Origin: Saprospiraceae bacterium
GTDB lineage: Bacteria > Bacteroidota > Bacteroidia > Chitinophagales > Saprospiraceae
Assembly (NCBI GenBank): GCA_018224445.1
Contig: JAGTVA010000062.1
Span: 1 to 57,194 of the forward strand
Reading direction: 5' to 3'
DNA: 57,194 nt
The notes under the pieces: model-generated
Seen by the model: the letters and a program-made list of their open reading frames with translations, nothing else
Database searches by the model: none
What the model was told of the DNA's origin: nothing
Shown: in pieces, positions 39,109-50,539 of the stretch
Position numbering within the stretch: the stretch's first letter is position 1
Layout: each line of letters begins with the position of its first letter
Translations under genes and position numbers: made by a program

Positions 39109-40479
39109 ATGAAAAGAATTATAGAGACTCTCCAGAATATCTGGAAAATTCCGGAACTTAGGAAAAGAATAATTTTTACCCTCGGATTATTGGCAGTTTT
39201 TCGCTTTGGGTCCTATGTAGTCCTTCCCGGTGTGATGCCCGATGTGCTTGCCGCTGCTACCGCGGAGAGATCTGCGCACGATATTCTTGGATTGATCAAT
39301 ATTTTTACGGGAGGTGCTTTTAACAACGCCGCTGTTTTTGCACTGGGTATTATGCCCTATATTACCGCTGCCATTATTGTGCAGTTGTTGGGGTTTGCAG
39401 TGCCTTACTTCCAGCGACTTCAACAAAAAGAAGGGGAGAGCGGTAGGAAGAAAATTACCCAGATTACCCGCTTACTCACAGTTGCCATCACCTTGGTTCA
39501 AGGGGGTGGTTATCTCAGTTTAATAGCGTCTTTTGGTGCTATTGACCCCAGTGTTCCGCCGGGCCTCTTCTGGATATCAAACATAATTATACTTTCGACA
39601 GGTACTACTTTCGCCATGTGGCTGGGTGAGCGCATTACAGACCGCGGTGTGGGAAATGGTATCTCGCTTTTGATCACCATAGGTATTATTGCCATGTTGC
39701 CCCAGGCCTTTGCCTTCGAAGTGGTATCACAGGTTGAAACCAGTGGGTTCTTTATACTGGTGCTTGAATTGGCCGCACTTTTTATGGTGGTGATGGTTAC
39801 CGTTCTCATCGTTCAGGGAGTGAGGAAAATTCCGATTCAATTCGCCAAGCGAATGATTGGACGCGGAGACGCCAATATGCCGGTTAGTGGTGCCAGAGAT
39901 TACATACCACTGAAAGTAAATGCATCAGGAGTAATGCCTATTATATTTGCTCAGGCATTGATGTTCCTCCCTATGACTGTGGCGCAATACGCTACTACAG
40001 AAGACGGCCAAATGGCTACCGGAGGACTTCTGCGGGAATTAAATGACCCGTTCTCTTTGTTGTATTCAATTATATACTTTGTACTGGTGGTATTATTTAC
40101 CTATGTATACACCGCTTTGATCGTCAACCCCAAACAATACGCAGAATACCTGAAAAGGCAAAACGCGTTTATTCCGGGGATAAAACCGGGTAAGGCAACC
40201 GAGGATTTTATCGATTCAATTACGACCAGAGTGACTTTGCCGGGATCTATCTTCCTGGGTATCATTGCCATTTTGCCGGCTGTAGCAGTTGCCTTTGGTG
40301 TCAATCCATCCTTCGCATTATTTTTCGGAGGTACTTCTCTCCTGATTTTGGTTGCAGTGGTGCTGGATACCCTACAGCAAATAGAAAGCTATTTGCTGAT
40401 GCGTAAATACGACGGACTTGTGAAGTCCGGAAGGATTAAAGGTAGAAGTTCAGGCATGCAAATTGGTGCCAGCATGTAA
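39109..40479 (+). CDS. secY: Protein translocase subunit SecY
   Basis: Multi-TM; IPELRKRIIFTLGLLAVFRFGSYVVLPG...FTGGAFNNAAVFALGIMPYITAAIIVQLL...GNGISLLI. Confidence 0.98.
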   Translation: MKRIIETLQNIWKIPELRKRIIFTLGLLAVFRFGSYVVLPGVMPDVLAAATAERSAHDILGLINIFTGGAFNNAAVFALGIMPYITAAIIVQLLGFAVPYFQRLQQKEGESGRKKITQITRLLTVAITLVQGGGYLSLIASFGAIDPSVPPGLFWISNIIILSTGTTFAMWLGERITDRGVGNGISLLITIGIIAMLPQAFAFEVVSQVETSGFFILVLELAALFMVVMVTVLIVQGVRKIPIQFAKRMIGRGDANMPVSGARDYIPLKVNASGVMPIIFAQALMFLPMTVAQYATTEDGQMATGGLLRELNDPFSLLYSIIYFVLVVLFTYVYTALIVNPKQYAEYLKRQNAFIPGIKPGKATEDFIDSITTRVTLPGSIFLGIIAILPAVAVAFGVNPSFALFFGGTSLLILVAVVLDTLQQIESYLLMRKYDGLVKSGRIKGRSSGMQIGASM

Positions 40480-40491
40480 TCATCCATTTTT

Positions 40492-41304
40492 ATGCTTTTT
40501 AAAAATAGAATTCAGGGCAAGAAAGAAGATCAGATCAATTACCTAAGGGAAAATTGTATGTTGGTCTCCGAAACTCTGGCTCTGGTTGCAAGTCATATTA
40601 GGCCCGGAATTACCGGAATGGAATTGGATGAAATAGCAGAAGAGTTCATTAGGAGTAAAGGATCCATACCCGGATTTAAAGGATTATACGGCTTTCCGGC
40701 CACCCTTTGTATCTCTCCAAATGAAGAAGTAGTTCACGGTATTCCCAACAATCAACCCTTTGAGGAAGGAGATATTATATCTATTGATTGTGGGGTTTTT
40801 AACAATGGGTACTACGGGGATGCAGCTTATACTTTTGCACTCCATCCCGTGGATCCCAAAATCGAGAAATTGCTGAAGGTAACTAAAGAGGCCCTGCATC
40901 TCGGTATTGAAATGGCCCGGCCCGGCAAACGAACCGGAGATATTGGGTTTGCCATCCAACACCATTGTGAAAGAGTTCACAATTTTTCTGTAGTAAGGGA
41001 ATTAGTCGGTCACGGTTTGGGTGAAAAGTTGCACGAACCCCCTGAAATTCCAAACTTTGGAAAAAAAGGTAAGGGGGTCAAACTGGTTGAAAACTTGGTG
41101 ATAGCTATTGAACCCATGGTAAATCTGGGCAGGAAGGAAATCAAACAGTTGGAAGATGGATGGTCGGTCGTTACAAGAGATAGGACCTACAGCGCCCATT
41201 TTGAGCACTCCATTGTAGTTCGATCTTCAGGGCCGGAATTGCTGAGCAATCATGAAATCATTGAAGAAACTTTAAAAAATAATGAATTTATTGCCGAGAT
41301 TTAA
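40492..41304 (+). CDS. map: Type I methionine aminopeptidase
   Basis: NEEVVHGIPNNQPFEEGDIISIDCGVFNNGYYGDAAYTF...VRELVGHGLGEKLHEPPEIPNF...VIAIEPMV. Confidence 0.97.
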   Translation: MLFKNRIQGKKEDQINYLRENCMLVSETLALVASHIRPGITGMELDEIAEEFIRSKGSIPGFKGLYGFPATLCISPNEEVVHGIPNNQPFEEGDIISIDCGVFNNGYYGDAAYTFALHPVDPKIEKLLKVTKEALHLGIEMARPGKRTGDIGFAIQHHCERVHNFSVVRELVGHGLGEKLHEPPEIPNFGKKGKGVKLVENLVIAIEPMVNLGRKEIKQLEDGWSVVTRDRTYSAHFEHSIVVRSSGPELLSNHEIIEETLKNNEFIAEI

Positions 41305-41340
41305 ATAAATAATGCGATATTTGCAGTCCGAAATTTTGAT

Positions 41341-41559
41341 ATGGCCAAACAACAACTTATAAAGCAAGACGGAATTATTGAAGAAGCCTTATCCAACGCG
41401 ATGTTTAGGGTAAGATTGGAAAACGATCACGAAATTATAGCGACCATTTCCGGAAAAATGAGAATGAATTACATTCGCATCCTTCCGGGAGATAAAGTTG
41501 CTGTAGAAATGTCGCCGTATGATCTTACCAGAGGCAGAATAACGTACAGGTATAAATAA
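41341..41559 (+). CDS. infA: Translation initiation factor IF-1
   Basis: [72 protein letters not shown]. Confidence 0.98.
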   Translation: MAKQQLIKQDGIIEEALSNAMFRVRLENDHEIIATISGKMRMNYIRILPGDKVAVEMSPYDLTRGRITYRYK

Positions 41560-41589
41560 TTAGATATAACAGTAATAACACAGGACATT

Positions 41590-41706
41590 ATGAAAGTTCG
41601 AGCATCAGTGAAAAAGAGATCTGCCGATTGTAAAATCGTTAGACGAAAAGGAAAAGTTTATATTATTAACAAAAAGAACCCTAAGTTCAAGCAACGTCAG
41701 GGCTAA
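41590..41706 (+). CDS. rpmJ: 50S ribosomal protein L36 (38 aa, absent from the supplied ORF track)
   Basis: Direct translation of 41590-41706: [38 protein letters not shown]. Correct position between infA and rpsM. Confidence 0.96.
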   Translation: MKVRASVKKRSADCKIVRRKGKVYIINKKNPKFKQRQG

Positions 41707-41730
41707 TAAATATTTTACAATAAACTCATT

Positions 41731-42108
41731 ATGGCTAGAATAGTTGGAGTAGATTTACCCAGAAATAAAAGAGGCGTAATAGCCCTGACCTATATCTACG
41801 GGATGGGGAAGACTCAGGCCTCTAATGTGTTGAATTCCTGTGGCATCGATCACAATCTGAAAGTAGAGGAATGGTCCGATGAGCAAATTCGCGACATCGC
41901 CAATGAAATTCAGGAAAAATTGACCGTAGAGGGAGAGTTGCGTGGGGAAGTTCAAATGAATATCAAGCGCTTAATGGATATCGCTTCCTATCGTGGATTG
42001 CGGCACAGAAAGGGTTTGCCGGTGAGAGGTCAGCGTACCAAAACCAATGCCCGAACCAGGAAAGGAAGGAAAAAAACGGTTGCAAACAAGAAAAAGGTTA
42101 CTAAGTAA
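41731..42108 (+). CDS. rpsM: 30S ribosomal protein S13
   Basis: [34 protein letters not shown]...[32 protein letters not shown]. Confidence 0.98.
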   Translation: MARIVGVDLPRNKRGVIALTYIYGMGKTQASNVLNSCGIDHNLKVEEWSDEQIRDIANEIQEKLTVEGELRGEVQMNIKRLMDIASYRGLRHRKGLPVRGQRTKTNARTRKGRKKTVANKKKVTK

Positions 42109-42144
42109 CCATCACTTAATACACTAAAGTTAAGTTTTGAGCAT

Positions 42145-42534
42145 ATGGCAAAAGGAAGAAAATCAGTTAGAAAAAGAAAAGTTAAAGTAGACAGTGATGG
42201 ATTGGCTTTTATCCAGGCTTCCTTCAATAATATAATTATCTCTTTAACCAACAAACAGGGTCAGGTGATTTCCTGGGCCTCAGCCGGTAAAGCGGGTTTT
42301 AGAGGTTCTAAGAAAAACACTCCCTACGCCGCTCAGGTGGCTGCAGGCGATGCCGCACAAAAGGCTCACGACGCCGGAATGAGGTCCTGCACTGTTTATG
42401 TAAAAGGGCCCGGTGCAGGTCGGGAGTCCGCTATACGAGCAATTGACGGAGGAGGAATAAAAGTTTCTAAAATAAAAGATGTGAGTCCGCTTCCACACAA
42501 CGGTTGCAGGCCCCCGAAGAAGAGAAGAGTTTAA
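42145..42534 (+). CDS. rpsK: 30S ribosomal protein S11
   Basis: [46 protein letters not shown]...[21 protein letters not shown]. Confidence 0.98.
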   Translation: MAKGRKSVRKRKVKVDSDGLAFIQASFNNIIISLTNKQGQVISWASAGKAGFRGSKKNTPYAAQVAAGDAAQKAHDAGMRSCTVYVKGPGAGRESAIRAIDGGGIKVSKIKDVSPLPHNGCRPPKKRRV

Positions 42535-42565
42535 TCAATTTGTTGATTTAGATATTTAAAAAACA

Positions 42566-43177
42566 ATGGCAAGATATACTGGACCCTTAACGAAAAAGGC
42601 CCGTGCGATAGGAGAACCTATTTTTGGATACGACCGCTCTTTTGAGCGAAAAAAACACCCTCCCGGTCAGCATGGACCCTCTAAGAGAAGACGTCAAAAA
42701 TCAGACTACGCTATTCAGCTCGCTGAAAAGCAAAAAGCCAAATTGACCTACGGCTTGTTGGAACGTCAATTCCGCAACCTTTTTGATAAGGCCAACAGCA
42801 AATCCGGAGTGACTGGTGAAATACTGTTGCAATTGCTTGAGGGCCGCCTGGACAATACCATATTCAGATTGGGATTGGCTCCCACGAGAAGGGCCGCCAG
42901 ACAACTCGTCTCCCACAGACACATTGTCGTAAATGGAAAAATCACTAATATTCCTTCATTTACGCTCAAACCCGGAGACCTTGTCACCGTGCGTGGACCA
43001 TCCAGAAATCTAGACCACGTTCAATCCAGTGTAAGTGCAAAAGCTGATGTGAGAAAATTCCCGTGGTTGGAGTGGAATCCCGATAAACTCGAAGGAAAAT
43101 TTCTCGGATATCCGGAAAGGGAGCAAATCCCTGAAAATATTGACGCGCTCCTTATTGTGGAGCTTTACTCGAAATAA
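42566..43177 (+). CDS. rpsD: 30S ribosomal protein S4
   Basis: [21 protein letters not shown]...[43 protein letters not shown]. Confidence 0.98.
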   Translation: MARYTGPLTKKARAIGEPIFGYDRSFERKKHPPGQHGPSKRRRQKSDYAIQLAEKQKAKLTYGLLERQFRNLFDKANSKSGVTGEILLQLLEGRLDNTIFRLGLAPTRRAARQLVSHRHIVVNGKITNIPSFTLKPGDLVTVRGPSRNLDHVQSSVSAKADVRKFPWLEWNPDKLEGKFLGYPEREQIPENIDALLIVELYSK

Positions 43178-43188
43178 TAAATAGATTA

Positions 43189-43212
43189 GGGCTGTGCCGT
43201 CAGGCATAGCCC
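43189..43212 (+). promoter_or_regulatory. Hairpin between rpsD and rpoA
   Basis: GGGCTGTGCC-GTCA-GGCATAGCCC: 10-bp stem with one G-U pair, tetraloop, no immediate poly-T. Confidence 0.5.
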
Positions 43213-43265
43213 CGATCCTTTTACTTTCACAATTTTGCCTTCTATTCCTTAAGATATTATAAACT

Positions 43266-44264
43266 ATGGCTTTACTAAATTTTCATAAACCAGAAAAAAT
43301 ACTTCTCCAGAAAGCAACCGAGTTTGACGGACAATTTGAATTTAAACCACTCGAGCCGGGGTATGGCCAAACAGTGGGGAATTCACTGAGAAGAATCCTG
43401 CTCTCCTCTCTGGAGGGTTGCGCTATATCTGCTGTGCGAGTCGCCGGGGTAGACCATGAATTTTCCACCATCAAAGGGGTGGTTGAAGACATGGTGGATG
43501 TTATTCTCAACCTGAAACAGGTTAGATTCAAATACCTATTAGAAGAGGAAGATTTTGAGGAAGAAGTGATCTACCTGATCGTTTCCGGAAAAGAAGTATT
43601 TACAGGTGAAGATATTCAGGCACATACCAGTGCTTTTCAAATAATGAATCCCGAAATAGAGATTTGTCATATGGAACCCTCAGTGAGCCTGGAATTGGAG
43701 CTTACTATTACCAGAGGTCGCGGCTATGTACCTGCAGATGAACAAAAAACGACGGACATGCCCATCGGAGTAATTCCCGTGGATGCCATCTATACTCCGA
43801 TCAAAAATGTGTCCTACAAAGTGTCCAGCACCAGAGTGGGCCAGAGGACGGATTACGAAAAACTGAATATCGATATCGTTACAGACGGTACCATTCATCC
43901 GGAAGAAGCCATAAAGGAAGCTTCCAGGATAATGATTCAGCATCTTATTCTCATTACAGATGAGAATATCACTTTCGACGATGCGAGCAAGCGACAAGAC
44001 GATGTGGTAGATGAGCACGTGTTGCACATGAGAAAATTGCTCAAAACACCTCTCGAAGACATGGACCTTTCTGTGAGAGCCTACAACTGTCTGAAGGCAG
44101 CTAAAATCAATACGCTGGGAGAACTCGTTCAGTACGAAAGTCACGAGTTGCTCAAATTCAGAAATTTCGGTAGAAAATCTCTGGTTGAAATCGAAGAACT
44201 TTTGGAAAACAAAGACCTGAGCTTCGGTATGAACCTTGAAAAATATAAATTGGACGAATTGTAA
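43266..44264 (+). CDS. rpoA: DNA-directed RNA polymerase subunit alpha
   Basis: FEFKPLEPGYGQTVGNSLRRILLSSLEGCAISAVRVAGVDHEFSTIKGVVEDMVDVILNLKQV...LSVRAYNCLKAAKINTLGELV. Confidence 0.98.
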   Translation: MALLNFHKPEKILLQKATEFDGQFEFKPLEPGYGQTVGNSLRRILLSSLEGCAISAVRVAGVDHEFSTIKGVVEDMVDVILNLKQVRFKYLLEEEDFEEEVIYLIVSGKEVFTGEDIQAHTSAFQIMNPEIEICHMEPSVSLELELTITRGRGYVPADEQKTTDMPIGVIPVDAIYTPIKNVSYKVSSTRVGQRTDYEKLNIDIVTDGTIHPEEAIKEASRIMIQHLILITDENITFDDASKRQDDVVDEHVLHMRKLLKTPLEDMDLSVRAYNCLKAAKINTLGELVQYESHELLKFRNFGRKSLVEIEELLENKDLSFGMNLEKYKLDEL

Positions 44265-44332
44265 TATTTTTATATCATATTGCATTTACCGAGGGGTTAT
44301 TTCCGGTGGTGCGAAGTTAAATATTTGATGAC

Positions 44333-44851
44333 ATGAGACACGGCAAGAAATTTAATGCCCTAAAAAGAAAAAAGGGACACAGAGTAGCTCTCTTGAAAAA
44401 TTTGTCTACTGCGCTTATTAAACACAAGCGAATAGACACCACCTTGGCCAAGGCCAAGGCTTTGAGACTACACCTGGAACCCATTATTACGAAATCCAAA
44501 ACCAACAATACGCATTCTCGCCGGGTTGTTTTTTCATACCTGCAGGATAAAACTGCAGTGGAGGAATTGTTTGGCCCCATTGCAGCGAAAATAGGCGATA
44601 GGCCCGGCGGATACCTGAGAGTTCTAAAAACAGGTTTTCGGAAAAGCGACAGCGCAGAAATGGCGATGGTCGAATTTGTGGACTTCAACGAGGTGTATTC
44701 GGGTAAAGCCGATGCCGCCGCTAAATCCGGTGGAAGAAAAAGAAGAAGAACCAGACGCGGTGGAAGTTCCGGTTCGACTGCGGCTACTTCGGCTGCAGCA
44801 GCTGCCGGTGCAACTGCAGTTGCAGCTAAGGGAGGTGACGAAGAGGAATAA
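44333..44851 (+). CDS. rplQ: 50S ribosomal protein L17 with Ala/Gly-rich C-terminal extension
   Basis: [45 protein letters not shown]...; tail [42 protein letters not shown]. Confidence 0.97.
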   Translation: MRHGKKFNALKRKKGHRVALLKNLSTALIKHKRIDTTLAKAKALRLHLEPIITKSKTNNTHSRRVVFSYLQDKTAVEELFGPIAAKIGDRPGGYLRVLKTGFRKSDSAEMAMVEFVDFNEVYSGKADAAAKSGGRKRRRTRRGGSSGSTAATSAAAAAGATAVAAKGGDEEE

Positions 44852-44914
44852 GTTAATTTTAATTCCATACCTCCTGCATAAAATGTAAGAGAATTTCAGA
44901 CAAATATCTTTAAG

Positions 44915-44948
44915 AGGGGAACTGCATTACGGTGGTTTCCCTTTTTTT
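44915..44948 (+). terminator. Rho-independent terminator after rplQ
   Basis: AGGGGAAC tgcattacggtg GTTTCCCTTTTTTT. Confidence 0.7.
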
Positions 44949-44949
44949 A

Positions 44950-45007
44950 TTTACCCGGTGGAATAACAACTCCACTGTTCCCGCAAAGCGGGTTCCCACT
45001 GGGTAAA
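44950..45007. repeat. REP/MITE-like hairpin element between rplQ and carA
   Basis: Terminal inverted repeats TTTACCCGGTGG / CCACTGGGTAAA (one mismatch) and inner hairpin CCCGC-AAA-GCGGG, the reverse complement of the inner hairpin at 15772-15784. Confidence 0.6.
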
Positions 45008-45129
45008 TCGCCTTTTCGCTAACAAAAGTCGTGATTTACTAGTTGAACACAAGTAATTTAAATTGATGAGTGGTATAGGCTTTTGCCTAAAAAGTGAACT
45101 TTTGTTATTACTACCTGCGACCAATAGAT

Positions 45130-45137
45130 TATCTTTG
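45130..45137 (+). promoter_or_regulatory. -7 promoter element TATCTTTG upstream of carA
   Basis: TATCTTTG 18 nt upstream of ATG 45156; supports 45156 rather than 45063 as start. Confidence 0.5.
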
Positions 45138-45155
45138 CGGCAAACCATCTCATTT

Positions 45156-46271
45156 ATGAACGAAGAAATTAATAGCCCGGCCATCCTGATGTTAGACGAC
45201 GGTACTGTCTTTCGGGGCCTGGCCGCCGGAAGAAAAGGCACCACTACTGGAGAATTGTGTTTTAATACTGCAATGACCGGATATCAGGAAGCTTTTACAG
45301 ATCCGTCCTACCACGGACAAATTTTAATAATGACCAATGTACATATTGGCAATTACGGTGCGAAAACAGATGAATCCGAAAACGATCAGGCCACCATTAA
45401 GGGAATGGTATGCCGAAACTTTCAATACCTTCATTCCAGGTCTTTGGCGGATTTTGAATTGCAGCAATTTTTGGACGACAACGGAATCCTAACCATCTAC
45501 GATATCGACACCAGGGCACTGGTCCGACACATACGCACCAAAGGTGCCCTCAACGCCATCATATCTTCAGAAAATTTCGATATTCCTTCACTCAAAGAAC
45601 AGCTGAAAAACACCCCTTCCATGAAGGGACTCGAACTGTCATCAAAAGTTTGTACTAAAGAACCCTATGATTTGAAGCCCTCAGTGGAAACGGCTAGAAG
45701 GGTTGCTGTAATGGACTACGGGATTAAAAAAAATATATTGAGGTCCTTGTTGAATCTGGGTTGTGAGATTCGGGTTTTTCCCGCTAAAACCTCCTTCGAT
45801 GAAATCAAAAATTGGAATCCGGATGCGTATTTTTTATCCAACGGCCCCGGGGATCCCGCTTCTATGGATTACGCCATTCCCGTGGTAAACGAAATGTTAG
45901 AGAGCGGGAAACCGCTGTTCGGTATTTGCCTGGGTCACCAATTGCTGTGCATGGCCAGGGGAATCAAAACCTTTAAGATGCATCACGGCCACAGAGGAAT
46001 CAATCATCCGGTACTCAATTTGAAATCGGGCAAGGCCGAAGTTACTTCTCAAAATCACGGCTTTGGAGTGGATAGAGAATTGCTTGACAGGGATAATGAA
46101 GATTTTGAAATAACTCATATTAACCTCAACGACCAGTCTGTAGAAGGGGTCAAAATGAAGAAATACCCTGCTTTTTCGGTGCAGTACCACCCCGAAGCAG
46201 CACCCGGGCCCCATGACTCGCAATACCTTTTTGATGAATTTATCGAAATGATCGATAAGAATAAAAACTAA
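45156..46271 (+). CDS. carA: Carbamoyl-phosphate synthase small subunit (start refined to ATG 45156)
   Basis: AILMLDDGTVFRGLAAGRKGTTTGELCFNTAMTGYQEAFTDPSYHGQI...FLSNGPGDPASM...PLFGICLGHQLL. Confidence 0.96.
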   Translation: MNEEINSPAILMLDDGTVFRGLAAGRKGTTTGELCFNTAMTGYQEAFTDPSYHGQILIMTNVHIGNYGAKTDESENDQATIKGMVCRNFQYLHSRSLADFELQQFLDDNGILTIYDIDTRALVRHIRTKGALNAIISSENFDIPSLKEQLKNTPSMKGLELSSKVCTKEPYDLKPSVETARRVAVMDYGIKKNILRSLLNLGCEIRVFPAKTSFDEIKNWNPDAYFLSNGPGDPASMDYAIPVVNEMLESGKPLFGICLGHQLLCMARGIKTFKMHHGHRGINHPVLNLKSGKAEVTSQNHGFGVDRELLDRDNEDFEITHINLNDQSVEGVKMKKYPAFSVQYHPEAAPGPHDSQYLFDEFIEMIDKNKN

Positions 46272-46274
46272 TAA

Positions 46275-47558
<1,284 letters not shown>

Positions 47559-47664
47559 ATTATAATTTGATTGATTTACAGTATTTTATACACCGGATAA
47601 ATTAAATATAAAAAACACATTAAAAAAAAATGTAATATGTTTCCTTGTTTCTGAAACCATTGTC

Positions 47665-47672
47665 TATCTTTG
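47665..47672 (+). promoter_or_regulatory. -7 promoter element TATCTTTG upstream of the septum-formation initiator gene
   Basis: TATCTTTG 27 nt before ATG 47699. Confidence 0.5.
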
Positions 47673-47698
47673 TCAAATATATTATTAAAATATTTAAT

Positions 47699-48007
47699 AT
47701 GTTTAGCAAAGATTACTGGATGGTATTTTTCAGTCGCATACCCCGGCCGCTGAAAAATATATATTTAATAACGGTATTTGGATTTTTCATATGGATGATG
47801 TTTTTTGATAAGCAGAGCATTCTGACCCACATCAAATTATCAGACTCTATCAATAAGATTCACCGCGAGATGGATTTTTACCGAACTCAGATCGAGGAAA
47901 TAAATGAAGAGAGGAGCAGGATGGATCAAAATACAGAGCGGTATGTGAGAGAAAAATACCTAATGGCTAAAGAAAACGAAGATGTTTTTGTAATCAATCG
48001 AAAATAA
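47699..48007 (+). CDS. FtsB/DivIC-like septum formation initiator (start refined to ATG 47699)
   Basis: One TM then coiled coil 'DKQSILTHIKLSDSINKIHREMDFYRTQIEEINEERSRMDQNTERYVREKYLMAKENEDVFVI'. Confidence 0.8.
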   Translation: MFSKDYWMVFFSRIPRPLKNIYLITVFGFFIWMMFFDKQSILTHIKLSDSINKIHREMDFYRTQIEEINEERSRMDQNTERYVREKYLMAKENEDVFVINRK

Positions 48008-48049
48008 TTTGCATTTTCACGTTTTATTTTAAAATCAAGATTTAAATAT

Positions 48050-48922
48050 ATGTCAGTACTTGTCAATAAGAATTCAAAAATTATAGTTCAGGGTTTTACG
48101 GGAAAGGAAGGTTCTTTTCACGCGGAACAAATGATAGAATACGGAACCAATGTGGTGGGTGGAGTGACTCCCGGAAAGGGCGGTCAGGATCACCTGGGGC
48201 GTCCTGTGTTTAATACGGTAAAAGAATCTGTAGATAAGGTGGGAGCCGACACTTCAGTTATTTTTGTACCCCCTGCATTTGCCGCTGACGCCATTATGGA
48301 ATCTGCTGAGGCGGGAATTAAAGTAGTGGTGTGCATCACTGAGGGAATTCCTGTGCGCGATATGTTAAAAGTAAATCAGTACCTCAAGGGTAGAGATTGC
48401 AGACTGGTGGGTCCCAATTGCCCGGGAGTAATTACCCCGGATGAGGCCAAGGTGGGCATCATGCCCGGTTTTATACACAGAAAAGGCACCATTGGCATTG
48501 TATCCAGATCCGGAACACTTACCTACGAAGCAGTTGATCAGGTGACCAAGGCGGGACTGGGACAGTCTACCTGCATTGGTATTGGTGGGGACCCCATAGT
48601 GGGCACTTCCACCAGAGATGCCGTCGAATTGTTGATGAACGACCCGGAGACAGAGGGAATCGTGATGATAGGGGAGATCGGAGGCAATATGGAGGCAGAT
48701 GCCGCCCACTGGATTAAGGAAAACGGTACCAAGCCTGTAGTTGGTTTCATAGCCGGTCAGACTGCTCCCAAAGGGAGGACGATGGGCCACGCCGGTGCTA
48801 TAATCGGAGGGGCCGAAGATACGGCCGAAGCCAAAATGAAAATTATGAGGGAGTGTGGAATTCACGTAGTGGAATCGCCGGCAACAATAGGCAAAACCAT
48901 GGCCGAAGTGCTAAGGAAGTAG
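48050..48922 (+). CDS. sucD: Succinate-CoA ligase subunit alpha
   Basis: [45 protein letters not shown]...[10 protein letters not shown]...GHAGAIIGG. Confidence 0.97.
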   Translation: MSVLVNKNSKIIVQGFTGKEGSFHAEQMIEYGTNVVGGVTPGKGGQDHLGRPVFNTVKESVDKVGADTSVIFVPPAFAADAIMESAEAGIKVVVCITEGIPVRDMLKVNQYLKGRDCRLVGPNCPGVITPDEAKVGIMPGFIHRKGTIGIVSRSGTLTYEAVDQVTKAGLGQSTCIGIGGDPIVGTSTRDAVELLMNDPETEGIVMIGEIGGNMEADAAHWIKENGTKPVVGFIAGQTAPKGRTMGHAGAIIGGAEDTAEAKMKIMRECGIHVVESPATIGKTMAEVLRK

Positions 48923-48960
48923 TCGATACCCTGGAAATTTGAGTAAGAAGTATTCGGGCT

Positions 48961-49953
48961 CTATTTGGTCCGGTCGGTGACATACATTACCAGGGTGTGT
49001 AGCGATTCTTTATACGGGCTATCCGGGAATTCTCTGAGAATTTCCAGTGCTTCGGCTCTGTACTGATACATTATCTTTTTGGCGTACTCCAGGCCTCCGG
49101 TGGCTTTTACCATCTCGATTACCGAGTTCACTTTTTTCTTGTCCATTCCGTGGTGTTTTACAACCCGAATGATGTATTTTTTGTCTTTCTGGCTTACGTT
49201 GTTGAGGGTGTAAATCAAAGGCAGGGTCATCTTCTTTTCTTTGATATCTATGCCGGTGGGTTTGCCTATGGTATCTGCTCCGTAATCGAAGAGATCGTCC
49301 TTTATTTGAAAGGCAATTCCTATTTTTTCGCCAAAAAGCCGCATCAACTCAATATTTTTTTCGCTGGCTCCGGATGCAGAAGCCCCTGCCTTGCAAGCCG
49401 CTGCGATAAGGGATGCCGTTTTTTGACGTATAATATCGAAGTACACCTCTTCGCTGATGTCCAATCTCCTCGCCTTTTCAATTTGAAGCAATTCCCCTTC
49501 ACTCATTTTTCTGACTGCTTCAGATAAGATCTGCAGTTGTTTGTACTCTCCGTTTTCCAGGGCGATCAACAACCCACGCGACAGGAGGTAATCTCCTACC
49601 AGTACGGCGATTTTGTTTTTCCAGAGGGCGTTGATGGAGAACATCCCCCTCCTCTTCATGCTGTCGTCTACCACATCGTCGTGCACCAGGGAGGCGGTGT
49701 GAAGCAATTCGACCATAGAGGCTGCGATGTACGTTTGGTCGTTGATTTTCCCGGCAATAGCCGAGCACAGAAAGACGAACATGGGGCGGAGTTGCTTGCC
49801 CTTCCTCTTTACAATATAATAGGTGATTCGATCGAGCAGGGCCACGCGGCTGCGCATGCTGTCACGGAATCGTTTTTCAAATTCCTCCAACTCCTGTTCA
49901 ATCGGTTTTTTTATTTCCCTGAGCACAGTCACAATTTTTGAGGGTTGCCGCAC
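48961..49953 (-). CDS. Polyprenyl synthetase (long-chain prenyl diphosphate synthase-like)
   Basis: LLHTASLVHDDVVDDSMKRRG; IAFQIKDDLFDYG; GKQLRPMFVFL. Confidence 0.9.
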   Translation of the reverse strand: MRQPSKIVTVLREIKKPIEQELEEFEKRFRDSMRSRVALLDRITYYIVKRKGKQLRPMFVFLCSAIAGKINDQTYIAASMVELLHTASLVHDDVVDDSMKRRGMFSINALWKNKIAVLVGDYLLSRGLLIALENGEYKQLQILSEAVRKMSEGELLQIEKARRLDISEEVYFDIIRQKTASLIAAACKAGASASGASEKNIELMRLFGEKIGIAFQIKDDLFDYGADTIGKPTGIDIKEKKMTLPLIYTLNNVSQKDKKYIIRVVKHHGMDKKKVNSVIEMVKATGGLEYAKKIMYQYRAEALEILREFPDSPYKESLHTLVMYVTDRTK

Positions 49954-49978
49954 AGCGGCGCGACTTCCTTTTCAGCCC

Positions 49979-49986
49979 CAAAGTTA
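49979..49986 (-). promoter_or_regulatory. -7 promoter element TAACTTTG (minus strand) upstream of polyprenyl synthetase
   Basis: Plus-strand caaagtta = TAACTTTG on the minus strand. Confidence 0.4.
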
Positions 49987-50299
49987 AGAGTTTCGCGCTC
50001 CAAAAAAATATTTTTTCAATAAATCAAAAAGGATGGGTTGAAAAAAGACTAAACCGAGTGCTTTTTGATGGTGTGGAGGAGTTGTTGGTTGAGGGAATCT
50101 TTGAGAAACTATTGGCACGTCCTGTATCGGGAGGTGTAGGAAGAAGGTTTCTCGTAAAGGGAAAAGTCGCAAAGTAGAGATCCTTTATAGCATTTAAAGA
50201 ATCCCATCCCAATGGGCAGGCGGATTTGTGATATTTCCGATGACGAGCATCAGAAACCTAGATATCTTATGTTGATGCGCGGTTCTTTGCGAATCCTCT

Positions 50300-50392
50300 G
50301 CGCCTCCCCGCCACCCAATTGCCGCGCGCCTAATTCATTGGTGGAGGGACACGGTAAATTGGGGACGCGGCAACTCGTTGGTGGAAAGGCGC
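50300..50392. repeat. Imperfect long inverted-repeat element (REP/MITE-like remnant)
   Basis: Nested pairs GCGCC(50300)/GGCGC(50388), CCACC(50311)/GGTGG(50380), GCCGCG(50321)/CGCGGC(50366). Confidence 0.4.
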
Positions 50393-50539
50393 AAAGCCCC
50401 CGATAGGAGTAGAAGATACTCTACTCAAAGCCTTCGAATACCTATATACTTTAGAAAAGGAGATGGCTGAAATGGTAAATTTAAAGGAACCGACTCTGAG
50501 ACCGGCATCTTCCAGTATTGTTCTATCAATTAACTCGAT

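Noticed and set aside
49537-49941. Plus-strand ORF of 134 aa opposite the polyprenyl synthetase
   Set aside because: Entirely antisense to a clear enzyme gene; His/Val-rich composition typical of a shadow ORF.
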